64,000 bases of DNA from Rhizobium sp. (GTDB lineage: Bacteria > Pseudomonadota > Alphaproteobacteria > Rhizobiales > Rhizobiaceae): assembly GCA_019739215.1 (NCBI GenBank), contig JAHHDR010000039.1, positions 62,001 through 126,000 on the forward strand, written 5' to 3'. The notes below the pieces were generated by a model. The model was not told the DNA's origin. It made no database searches and saw only the letters and a list, made by a program, of their open reading frames with translations. Positions 26,683-34,452 of this stretch are shown piece by piece. The position numbers and the translations under genes are program-made. How positions within the stretch are numbered: the stretch's first letter is position 1; each line of letters begins with the position of its first letter.

Positions 26683-28749
26683 CGCCGCGACCGCAGCCGG
26701 CAACTGCGCGACGCAGTGCCGCGTCGGATATGGCTGCTGCTCATCCTCCTCATCACAACCCCCCTTGCGCCAAGCCACGCTGCCATGCGGGAGGCGCTTG
26801 ACCTGACCGGCCCTGCGGATGCCCAGACGCTTGGCAGGTATCTTGAATATACGATTGATCCGGCTTGGCAACTGAAGGTCACTGATTTCATTGGGCCGTC
26901 GGCGATTGCCTTGCAGCCGCTGCCCGGCTCCATCCCCGATTTCGGCTACACGCCGGCACGTATCTGGCTCCGGCTCGACGTCAGGAACGCAACCACCGCC
27001 GTGAGCGACTGGCGCTTCTTCATCCACGCCAACTTCACCCAGCAGGTCGCCATCTACAGGGTGGCATCCGACGGTGTGGTGACGACGCTGCTCGACCTGC
27101 ATGAAGACAGCCCCTACAGCGCCAGACCGGTCGACAGTCCACAGATGGTCGCGCCATTCGAGCTTGCACCCGGTGAGTCCGCCGCACTGGTCGTCATGTA
27201 CTATTCCCAGGGCGCGTCGCGGCTTTCGATGTCGGTGGAGACGCCGGGCAGCTTCAACGAGCAAGCCCAGATCGCCCAGGCCAAGAGTTACGGCCTTTAC
27301 GGCATGATGTTGGTGATGATCGCGCTCGCAACAGTGGCCATCGTGGTCCTGCGCCAGTGGGTGTTCGCTGCCTATTCCTGCTACGTCGGGTCGGTCCTGA
27401 TCTATATTGCCCATGCCGACGGAACGGCGTTCCAGTATATCTGGCCCGACCTGCCGCGCTTCAACTCGATGGCGTCGATTCCCGCAGGGTCGGCGGTCAT
27501 GATTTTCTCGTGCATGTTCGCGATCACCTTCCTGCAGACCGCGCGCCAACACAGGGTGATGCACTGGGTGCTCGTGTCGGTGATCGTATCGGTGCTGGTT
27601 GTGGATGTCGTTCTCACCCTAACCGATCCCCAGCTTCTCAAACGGTTGCTGGTGGTGATGATATCGCTCAGCGTGCTCGCCTGTCTGACGGCGGGCTTGG
27701 TTGCCGCCCGTACACGATTTCGCGAAGTCCGCTTCTATGTCTTTGCGTGGTGCGCCGGGCTCATTCCGGCCGGCCTCTTCACTGCACGGTTTGCTTTCGG
27801 GATCGAGCCGTCCTTCATCACGGCCTATGATGCGGTTCGGCTTGCTGTGATATTCGATGCGCTGATGATGGGCCTGGCCATATTCGACCGCTATAACCAT
27901 CTGCGACAGGCGGCGATGGAAGAGACGCTTGCACATGCCCATCGCAACCTCGCGCTCAGCCAAAGGCTGGCGCTGCTGGAGGAGAGCTATCAGCGGGTCA
28001 GCGCAAGCGCACGGCAGCGCGAGGAGAGCGTCAAGGACGCAGTTCACGACCTTCGCCAGCCGATGCATGCCCTGAGGCTGTCACTTCGCCAATTGCTGAG
28101 CCCGCGGGCGGATGACGGCGGCGATATAGGCCAGGTCGAGTCGGCACTTGGCTACATGGAACGACTTGTCGCCGATCGGCTGGCCGATGCCCCGCAGAGT
28201 GAGGAAGGCGGCACTTCCTCTCCCGATGACGGATCAAGTGATGGTCCGCATCGTTCGTCGGCGGAGGATCATTCGGATGAGCCTGGCCTGCATGGCGTGC
28301 TGCGCGGGATGGCCGATATGTTTGCCGGCGAGGCTTCGGCGAAGGGACTGGGGCTACGGCTGGTGCTGGCCGCGCCGGACGCGGAGGTTGCCGCCTATCC
28401 GCTGATGCGCGTCTTGGCCAATCTGGTGTCGAATGCGATCAAGTACACACAACAAGGCCGCATCGTCATTGCCTTGCGCCGCGACGCGGCTGGCTACCGG
28501 GTTGAGGTTCACGACACCGGACCCGGTCTGAGTGGCGCGGCCTTCGAACACGCGCTCGTGCGCAATCAACGGCTGGATCGCGATCGCGATATGGCGGAGG
28601 GAAGCGGGCTCGGACTGTCCGTTGTCAAGGAAATCGCCGATATCAACGACTGGCCTGTCACGTCATGCCCGCATCGCCGAACCGGGGCGAGCATCCGCAT
28701 CGGCATACCGGCCGCAGCCTTGCAACACCGGCAACGGGCGTCCGCTTGA
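26650..28749 (+). CDS. 7TMR-DISM sensor histidine kinase
   Basis: A 699-residue kinase. A signal sequence (IWLLLILLITTPLAPSHA) precedes a DISMED2 extracellular ligand domain (about residues 50-200; FGYTPARIWLRLDV, WRFFIHANFTQQVAIY). Seven membrane segments follow at about 215-420. A coiled linker leads to the H-box VKDAVHDLRQPMHALRLSLR, with phospho-accepting His in HDLRQP. The ATPase domain has NLVSNAIKYT (N), DTGPGLS (G1) and GSGLGLSVVKEIA (G2). A low-complexity acidic insert (EEGGTSSPDDGSSDG) lies between the two. ATG 26650 has AGGAG 8 bases upstream; GTG 26716 would give a cleaner signal peptide. Partner is the divergent response regulator. Ligand may be a carbohydrate (family tendency). 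Confidence 0.9.
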   Translation: MVVRDQDTLLHRRDRSRQLRDAVPRRIWLLLILLITTPLAPSHAAMREALDLTGPADAQTLGRYLEYTIDPAWQLKVTDFIGPSAIALQPLPGSIPDFGYTPARIWLRLDVRNATTAVSDWRFFIHANFTQQVAIYRVASDGVVTTLLDLHEDSPYSARPVDSPQMVAPFELAPGESAALVVMYYSQGASRLSMSVETPGSFNEQAQIAQAKSYGLYGMMLVMIALATVAIVVLRQWVFAAYSCYVGSVLIYIAHADGTAFQYIWPDLPRFNSMASIPAGSAVMIFSCMFAITFLQTARQHRVMHWVLVSVIVSVLVVDVVLTLTDPQLLKRLLVVMISLSVLACLTAGLVAARTRFREVRFYVFAWCAGLIPAGLFTARFAFGIEPSFITAYDAVRLAVIFDALMMGLAIFDRYNHLRQAAMEETLAHAHRNLALSQRLALLEESYQRVSASARQREESVKDAVHDLRQPMHALRLSLRQLLSPRADDGGDIGQVESALGYMERLVADRLADAPQSEEGGTSSPDDGSSDGPHRSSAEDHSDEPGLHGVLRGMADMFAGEASAKGLGLRLVLAAPDAEVAAYPLMRVLANLVSNAIKYTQQGRIVIALRRDAAGYRVEVHDTGPGLSGAAFEHALVRNQRLDRDRDMAEGSGLGLSVVKEIADINDWPVTSCPHRRTGASIRIGIPAAALQHRQRASA

Positions 28750-28760
28750 GTCGGTCCGAT

Positions 28761-29801
28761 TCAGCGTTCGAAGACCAGGGTGCCGTCCGGCTTGAAGATG
28801 CTCTGCAACTCCTCCGGCGCGACACCCTCGATGCGACCGATGACCGCCTTGGCGAGTTCGCGACCAGCGAGGCGGATGTCCTCGAAGACGGACATGATCT
28901 CGGGGCGGATGAAGCGCATCAGGTCGGCGGGCTGTTTGGAGACCATGTCGATGTCGCGGCCGACCTGCCGGCCGGTCGCGGCGATGACGGAGGAAATTGC
29001 CACCGCGCCCGAACTCGATCCGCAGATGATGCCGTCGGTATCGGGATGCTCGCGCAGCAGTTCCATCGCTGCCTGGTAGACCACGTGCAGGGGATCATGG
29101 ACCGTCGCGTCCCGGATCGGGACCTGCTCGCAGCCGAAATCACGCAAGCCGCGAAGATAGCCCGCATGCATGTGCTGGAAGAAGGTGAAGCGCGGCGAGG
29201 GTTCGAGAATGGCGATGCGGCGACGGCCCCGTTCGGCCAGCCGGCGCACGGCTTCATAGCCATAGGCCTCGTTGTCGAAGTCGTGATAGGGATGGGCGAC
29301 GCCGAACTCGGTCCGGCCATGCGTGGCGAAGGGAAGGTTCCTCTCGATCAGCAGCTTGACGCGGGGATCCTGCGGTTCGATCGACGACAGGATGACCCCG
29401 TCGGCGGAGCCGGTGTCGAGGATGTAGCGAACCGGAAAGATCGGGTCGGCGTCGCGGTTGTAGGGCGTCACGATCAGATGGTAATTGGTGGACGCCAGGA
29501 CTTCGGAAATACCGTAGACGATGTGCGAGGTCAGACCCATCAGTTCCTCGTCGATATTGAGGATGAGACTGATGACATTGGTCTTGCCGGTGCGCAGGCG
29601 CACGCCCGCCCGGTTGGGATGATAGCCGATCTGCGTGGCGACCAGCCGCACCCGTTCCTTGGTTTCCTGGCTGATGTCAGGCGCGTCCTTCAGCGCCCGC
29701 GAAACCGTGGTTACGCCCAGCCCGGTCATGAATGCGATGGTCTTCAGCGTCGGACGCTCGCCGGTCGGCAGGCTCAGACCCGCCGGTGCGGTGCTTCTCA
29801 T
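28761..29801 (-). CDS. LacI-family repressor of the adjacent sugar operon
   Basis: A 346-residue repressor. The HTH reads PTLKTIAFMTGLGVTTVSRA with hinge RVRLVATQIGYHPNRAGVRL, followed by a periplasmic-binding-like effector domain (NVISLILNIDEELMG, DGVILSSIEPQDPRV, GYEAVRRLAERGRRRIAIL, TDGIICGSSSGAVA). The start ATG 29799-29801 follows GGGGAACGGAGAG, and the upstream extension of the frame is not conserved-looking. It is divergent from the ABC/glycosidase operon and almost certainly regulates it (context inference). Several operator-like dyads lie in the 441-base gap. Confidence 0.92.
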   Translation of the reverse strand: MRSTAPAGLSLPTGERPTLKTIAFMTGLGVTTVSRALKDAPDISQETKERVRLVATQIGYHPNRAGVRLRTGKTNVISLILNIDEELMGLTSHIVYGISEVLASTNYHLIVTPYNRDADPIFPVRYILDTGSADGVILSSIEPQDPRVKLLIERNLPFATHGRTEFGVAHPYHDFDNEAYGYEAVRRLAERGRRRIAILEPSPRFTFFQHMHAGYLRGLRDFGCEQVPIRDATVHDPLHVVYQAAMELLREHPDTDGIICGSSSGAVAISSVIAATGRQVGRDIDMVSKQPADLMRFIRPEIMSVFEDIRLAGRELAKAVIGRIEGVAPEELQSIFKPDGTLVFER

Positions 29802-30242
29802 CTCTCCGTTCCCCTTATGTGCCGGATGTCTAAGCCAGATTCGACCCGGACACCACTCTCCTCCACAGGAACTGGAAAAATCTGTAACGATACAGGAGAA
29901 AAGTCGAGCGATTTTTTCGGTCTGTTTCAAGATTTCTATCTTGCAGTGCAGAAAAGCGCACTGCGGAAAATTTTTGCGCCTGCGAAGATTAATTTGATTC
30001 TCAAAATAATTTAAAACACCTCAACAGCCTGAGATATGCGGGCTTTGATGGAATTTGATGTGCCGGCACTTCGTGTCCGATTTAAAACGATTTAGAGAAT
30101 TATTTCCCAAATCTCCGCACTCATAGATTGTAGTTCATTACAAATGAAGATTTTTTCCTTTGCCCCGTTGCGCCTCAAGTTCAATTCGCATAAGTTTTTC
30201 CGGCAACGTTTCAGTGAACGTTTCTCTGAGGGAGGAGAACTC
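29802..30242. promoter_or_regulatory. Divergent regulatory region of the hemicellulose operon
   Basis: 441 AT-rich bases between the repressor and the ABC operon. Apart from the CG-centred dyads, it holds a 7-bp inverted repeat GCAGTGC (29943-29949)/GCACTGC (29958-29964) with an 8-base loop. A directly repeated AACGTTTC (about 30204-30211 and 30218-30225) sits just before the strong ribosome site GGGAGGAG of the binding-protein gene. No coding sequence was recognised. Confidence 0.5.
29882..29895. promoter_or_regulatory. Candidate LacI-family operator
   Basis: CTGTAACGATACAG is a near-perfect dyad with a central CG, the usual signature of LacI/GalR-type operators, 80 bases upstream of the lacI-type start. 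A weaker CG-centred dyad TAAAACGATTTA lies at about 30082-30093, closer to the ABC operon. Confidence 0.5.
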
Positions 30243-31475
30243 ATGAAGGCTCGTTTTTTTGCGGCCGCACTCGCGGCTTCCGTGGCATTTTGCACGGGCA
30301 CCGCGCATGCGGTTGATCTCGAAGTAACGCATTGGTGGACATCAGGCGGTGAAGCCGCCGCCGTGGCCGAACTCGCCAAGGCATTCAACGCCACCGGCAA
30401 CAAATGGATCGACGGCGCAATCGCCGGCGGCGGTGGTACCGCCCGTCCGATCATGATCAGCCGCATCACCGGCGGCGACCCGATGGCTGCCACGCAGTTC
30501 AACCACGGCCAGCAGGCGCTGGAGCTCGTGCAGGCCGGCCTCATGCTCGACCTTTCCGACATCGCCGAGCGCGACAAGTGGAAGGAAGTCATCAATCCGC
30601 CGGGCCTGCTCGATTCCTGCACCGTCGACGGCAAGATCTACTGCGTGCCGGTCAACATCCACTCGCCGGAATGGCTGTGGCTCTCGAACAAGGCCTTCGA
30701 AGATGCCGGCGTGCCGGTGCCGAAGGACTGGAATGAATTCGTCGCCGCTGCACCGGCTCTCGAAAAGGCCGGCAAGATCCCGCTGGCGCTCGGAAACCAG
30801 CCCTGGCAGTCGAACCTCGCCTTCGGCGCCATCACGGTGGCCGTCGCAGGCCTCGACGTCTGGAAAAAGGTCAATGTCGAGAAGGACATGGACGTTGCTG
30901 CCGGTCCGGAAATCGCCAAGGTCTTTGAAGCTGCGGCCAACATCCGCAAGCTGGCTGCCAAATCCAACGTTCAGGATTGGAACCAGGCAACCAACCTCGT
31001 CCTCACCGACCAGGCCGGTGGCCAGATCATGGGAGACTGGGCGCAGGGCGAGTTCCAGGTGGCCGGCAAGGTTGCCGGCAAGGACTATACCTGCCTGCCG
31101 GGCCTTGGTCTGAACAAGTATCTCTCGACCGGTGGCGATGCCTTCTACTTCCCCAAGCTGAATGATCCGGCAAAGGAAGCAGCCCAGAAGGAACTGGCTG
31201 CCCTGATGGTGTCCCAGCAGGTCCAGGTCGCCTTCAATCTCAAGAAGGGCTCGCTGCCGATCCGCGGCGACATCGATATGTCCACCGCCAATGATTGCAT
31301 GAAGCAGGGTCTCGAAATCCTCGCCGGCGGCAACATCATTCCGTCGGGTGACCAGGTCTGGTCGCCCGATGTGCAGAAGCAGAACGAAGACCTGCTGGTC
31401 GAGTTCTTCAAGTCCGAAATGACTCCTGCGGATGCCCAGGCCAAGTGGGTTGAGAACCTGAAGAGCGGCGGCTGA
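30243..31475 (+). CDS. CUT1 sugar ABC transporter, periplasmic binding protein
   Basis: A 410-residue solute-binding protein. The signal peptide MKARFFAAALAASVAFCTGT ends AHA-V. The mature start VDLEVTHWWTSGGEAAAVAE, then ISRITGGDPMAATQFNHGQQ, NIHSPEWLWLSNKAFED and AGVPVPKDWNEF, is typical of family-1 (extracellular_bind_1) sugar binders related to glucose/mannose and oligosaccharide systems. It is the first gene after the LacI-controlled promoter, with a strong GGAGGAG site. A stable hairpin follows the stop, as often found where the binding protein is needed in excess. Confidence 0.92.
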   Translation: MKARFFAAALAASVAFCTGTAHAVDLEVTHWWTSGGEAAAVAELAKAFNATGNKWIDGAIAGGGGTARPIMISRITGGDPMAATQFNHGQQALELVQAGLMLDLSDIAERDKWKEVINPPGLLDSCTVDGKIYCVPVNIHSPEWLWLSNKAFEDAGVPVPKDWNEFVAAAPALEKAGKIPLALGNQPWQSNLAFGAITVAVAGLDVWKKVNVEKDMDVAAGPEIAKVFEAAANIRKLAAKSNVQDWNQATNLVLTDQAGGQIMGDWAQGEFQVAGKVAGKDYTCLPGLGLNKYLSTGGDAFYFPKLNDPAKEAAQKELAALMVSQQVQVAFNLKKGSLPIRGDIDMSTANDCMKQGLEILAGGNIIPSGDQVWSPDVQKQNEDLLVEFFKSEMTPADAQAKWVENLKSGG

Positions 31476-31494
31476 TCGTTCGACGTGTTCAATC

Positions 31495-31522
31495 GGCTGC
31501 CCGGGGCATGACCCGGGCAGCC
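31495..31522 (+). promoter_or_regulatory. Intercistronic hairpin after the binding-protein gene
   Basis: A perfect 11-bp stem GGCTGCCCGGG/CCCGGGCAGCC with a 6-base loop and no U-tract, 19 bases after the binding-protein stop and 21 before the permease start. By analogy with malE-malF-type operons, it may protect the upstream mRNA from 3' decay or partly terminate transcription, raising binding protein over permease. Confidence 0.7.
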
Positions 31523-31543
31523 ATCTTCCAGGGGAGGTTACCC

Positions 31544-32440
31544 ATGTCGCGCGCCACACGGCCCTCGCGGCTGTTCCGCAATCTCAACGGCAAGATTGCG
31601 GCAATTCCGATGATCTTCACGGCGCTCGTGATCTTCATCGGCGGCACGGTCTGGACCGTCGTCTACTCCTTCACCAACTCCAAGCTGCTGCCGCGGGCGC
31701 AGTTCGTCGGCTTCGACCAGTACGAACGCCTCTGGAGCACAAGTCGATGGATGATCTCGATCGAGAACATCTTCATCTATGGCGTGCTGTCGCTGATCTT
31801 CACCATCGTCGTCGGCTTCCTTCTCGCGGTGCTTCTGGACCAGAAGATCCGCTTCGAGGACACGTTCCGGACGATCATGCTCTACCCCTTCGCCTTGTCC
31901 TTCATCGTGACCGGCCTCGTGTGGCAATGGATCCTCAATCCGGAATTCGGCTTGCAGGGGATCGTCCGCGGGCTGGGCTGGGAGAGCTTCACGTTCAATC
32001 CGCTCTATGACCAGGACATCGTCATCTACGGCATCCTGATCGCGGGCTTGTGGCAGGGCACCGGCTTCGTGATGTGCATCATGCTGGCGGGTCTGCGCGG
32101 CATTGACGAGGATATCTGGAAGGCCTCTCGCGTCGACGGTATCCCGCGCTGGAGAACCTATCTCTTCATCGTCATTCCGATGATGCGACCGGTCTTCATC
32201 ACGGCGCTGGTTCTCATCGCCTCCGGGATCGTCAAGCTCTATGACCTCGTCGTGGCGCAGACGTCGGGCGGGCCGGGCAACGCGTCGGAAGTGCCGGCGA
32301 AATATGTCTATGACTACATGTTCCAGGCTCAGAACCTCGGCCAGGGCTTCGCGGCATCGACGATGATGCTGCTGACCGTCCTGATCGTGCTGATCCCCTG
32401 GGCCTATCTGGAATTCGGCGGGAGGCAGAAAAATGGTTGA
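31544..32440 (+). CDS. Sugar ABC transporter permease (MalF type)
   Basis: A 298-residue inner-membrane permease with six membrane segments. The cytoplasmic EAA loop reads WKASRVDGIPRWRTYLFIVI. ATG 31544 (MSRATRPSRL) is chosen because GGGGAGG lies 6-12 bases upstream; the frame opens earlier at 31508 without a site. It overlaps the second permease by 8 bases. Confidence 0.92.
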   Translation: MSRATRPSRLFRNLNGKIAAIPMIFTALVIFIGGTVWTVVYSFTNSKLLPRAQFVGFDQYERLWSTSRWMISIENIFIYGVLSLIFTIVVGFLLAVLLDQKIRFEDTFRTIMLYPFALSFIVTGLVWQWILNPEFGLQGIVRGLGWESFTFNPLYDQDIVIYGILIAGLWQGTGFVMCIMLAGLRGIDEDIWKASRVDGIPRWRTYLFIVIPMMRPVFITALVLIASGIVKLYDLVVAQTSGGPGNASEVPAKYVYDYMFQAQNLGQGFAASTMMLLTVLIVLIPWAYLEFGGRQKNG

Positions 32441-33329
32441 TGTGGCAATGTCCGGCCCGCGTGGCGCTAAACCGAGGCCGATCGTCTCCCCGCGCAATAT
32501 CATCGTCTACGGGCTTCTGATCCTGGTCAGCATGTACTACCTGCTGCCGCTCTGGGTGATGATCGTCACCTCGCTCAAGGGCATGCCGGAAATCCGGCTT
32601 GGCAACATCTTTGCGCCACCGGTGGAAGTAACGTTCGAACCCTGGGTGAAGGCCTGGGCCACGGCCTGCACCGGCCTCAACTGCGATGGCCTGTCGCGCG
32701 GTTTCTGGAACTCGGTCCGCATCCTCGTGCCGTCGGTGCTTCTGTCGATTGCGGTCGCCTCGGTCAACGGCTACGCGCTCGTCAACTGGAAGTTCAAGGG
32801 CTCGGAAGTCTTTTTCACGATCCTGATCTTCGGCGCCTTCATTCCCTACCAGGTGATGCTCTACCCGATCGTGATCCTGCTGCGTGAGGCTGGACTTTAC
32901 GGCGGTCTCAGCGGTCTCGTCCTGGTCCACACCGTCTTCGGCATGCCGATCCTGACGCTGTTGTTCCGCAACTACTTCGTGTCCCTGCCGGAGGAACTGT
33001 TCAAGGCGGCGCGCATTGACGGCGCGGGCTTCTGGCAGATCTATTTCCGCATAATGCTGCCGATGTCGCTGCCGATCTTCGTGGTCGCCATCATCCTGCA
33101 GGTCACCGGCATCTGGAACGACTTCCTGTTCGGCGTCGTCTATACCCGGCCCGACTATTATCCGATGACGGTCCAGCTCAACAACATCGTCAATTCGGTA
33201 CAGGGCGTCAAGGAATACAACGTCAACATGGCCGCGACGCTCCTCACCGGTGCGGTGCCCCTCATCGTCTACTTCCTGTCGGGACGCCTGTTCGTCCGCG
33301 GCATCGCCGCCGGCGCAGTCAAGGGTTAA
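32433..33329 (+). CDS. Sugar ABC transporter permease (MalG type)
   Basis: A 298-residue permease of the MalG/UgpE class, with the EAA loop LFKAARIDGAGFWQIYFRIM and six membrane segments. The N-terminal cytoplasmic stretch carries GAKPRPIVSPRN. The periplasmic loop includes TACTGLNCDGLSRGFWNS, as in glucose/mannose-type CUT1 systems. It overlaps the first permease (start 8 bases before its end) and is followed by the ATPase after 4 bases. Confidence 0.92.
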   Translation: MVDVAMSGPRGAKPRPIVSPRNIIVYGLLILVSMYYLLPLWVMIVTSLKGMPEIRLGNIFAPPVEVTFEPWVKAWATACTGLNCDGLSRGFWNSVRILVPSVLLSIAVASVNGYALVNWKFKGSEVFFTILIFGAFIPYQVMLYPIVILLREAGLYGGLSGLVLVHTVFGMPILTLLFRNYFVSLPEELFKAARIDGAGFWQIYFRIMLPMSLPIFVVAIILQVTGIWNDFLFGVVYTRPDYYPMTVQLNNIVNSVQGVKEYNVNMAATLLTGAVPLIVYFLSGRLFVRGIAAGAVKG

Positions 33330-33333
33330 GCGA

Positions 33334-34422
33334 ATGTCCAGCAATTCCGTTTCCATCAAGGACCTCTCACTCAGCTTCGGCGCGGTCAACGTGCTCCGGA
33401 ATCTCGACCTGGACGTTGCCGATGGCGAGTTCATCGTGTTGCTGGGCTCATCGGGCTGCGGCAAGTCCACGCTGCTCAACTGCATCGCCGGGCTGCTTGA
33501 GCCCACTGACGGGCAGATCTTCATCAAGGGCAAGAACGTCACCTGGGAAGAGCCCAAGGACCGCGGCATCGGCATGGTGTTCCAGTCCTACGCGCTCTAT
33601 CCGCAGATGACGGTGCGCAAGAACCTGTCCTTCGGCCTGCAGGTCGCGGGCTTCGCCAAGGCCGAAATCGACAAGCGTGTCGCCCGCGCCGCCGACATCC
33701 TGCAGATCCAGCCGCTGCTCGACCGCAAGCCCTCGGCGCTCTCGGGCGGCCAGCGCCAGCGCGTGGCGATCGGCCGTGCACTGGTGCGCGATGTCGACGT
33801 CTTCCTGTTCGACGAGCCACTGTCGAACCTCGACGCCAAGCTTCGCGCGGAACTGCGCGTCGAAATCAAGCGTCTGCACCAGTCGCTCAAGAACACCATG
33901 ATCTACGTCACCCACGACCAGATCGAGGCGATGACGCTGGCCGACCGCATCGCGATCATGAAGAGCGGGGTGATCCAGCAGCTTGCCGACCCCGGCACGA
34001 TCTACAACAAGCCGAAGAACCTCTTTGTCGCCGGCTTCATCGGTTCGCCGTCGATGAATTTCCTCAAGGGCGAACTGGTGAATGGCGCAGGCGGCCTCGC
34101 CATCCAGGTCGACGGTGTGAGCATTCCGGTGGATGGCTACACGGCCGACGAAGCGATGGCGGCCGGCCGCAAGGTCGTGCTTGGCGTCAGGCCCGAGCAT
34201 ATCGGCGTCGACGTTGCCGGTGCCGCCAACACCTACGATGCCGTTGTCGACATCGAGGAGCCGATGGGCGCAGACAACCTGCTGTGGCTCAAGTTCGCGG
34301 GCCACACCGTCGGCGTCCGGATCGCAGGTTCGCGACGCTACGCGCCCGGGACACACATCAAGCTTTCCCTGGACATGGGCCTGGCATCGCTCTTCGATTC
34401 CGGCACTGAACTCAGGATCTGA
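33334..34422 (+). CDS. Sugar ABC transporter ATPase (UgpC/MalK type)
   Basis: A 362-residue ATP-binding subunit. Walker A GSSGCGKST, Q-loop FQSYALYPQMTV, signature LSGGQRQRVAIGRAL, Walker B DVFLFDEPLSNLDAKLR, switch His YVTHDQIEAMTLADR. The C-terminal regulatory (TOBE/OB) domain begins near 240 and includes GVRPEHIGV. ATG 33334 is chosen over the upstream ATG 33250, which would lie inside the preceding permease gene. Confidence 0.95.
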   Translation: MSSNSVSIKDLSLSFGAVNVLRNLDLDVADGEFIVLLGSSGCGKSTLLNCIAGLLEPTDGQIFIKGKNVTWEEPKDRGIGMVFQSYALYPQMTVRKNLSFGLQVAGFAKAEIDKRVARAADILQIQPLLDRKPSALSGGQRQRVAIGRALVRDVDVFLFDEPLSNLDAKLRAELRVEIKRLHQSLKNTMIYVTHDQIEAMTLADRIAIMKSGVIQQLADPGTIYNKPKNLFVAGFIGSPSMNFLKGELVNGAGGLAIQVDGVSIPVDGYTADEAMAAGRKVVLGVRPEHIGVDVAGAANTYDAVVDIEEPMGADNLLWLKFAGHTVGVRIAGSRRYAPGTHIKLSLDMGLASLFDSGTELRI

Positions 34423-34426
34423 CACA

Positions 34427-34441
34427 GGGGCCGCCGGCCCC
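34427..34441 (+). promoter_or_regulatory. Short GC hairpin abutting the ribosome site of the mannosidase gene
   Basis: GGGGCC-GCC-GGCCCC lies between the ATPase stop and the GGAG ribosome site (34442-34445). Its position could tune translation of the GH2 gene. There is no T-tract, so it is not an intrinsic terminator. Confidence 0.5.
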
Positions 34442-34452
34442 GGAGAATGAAA

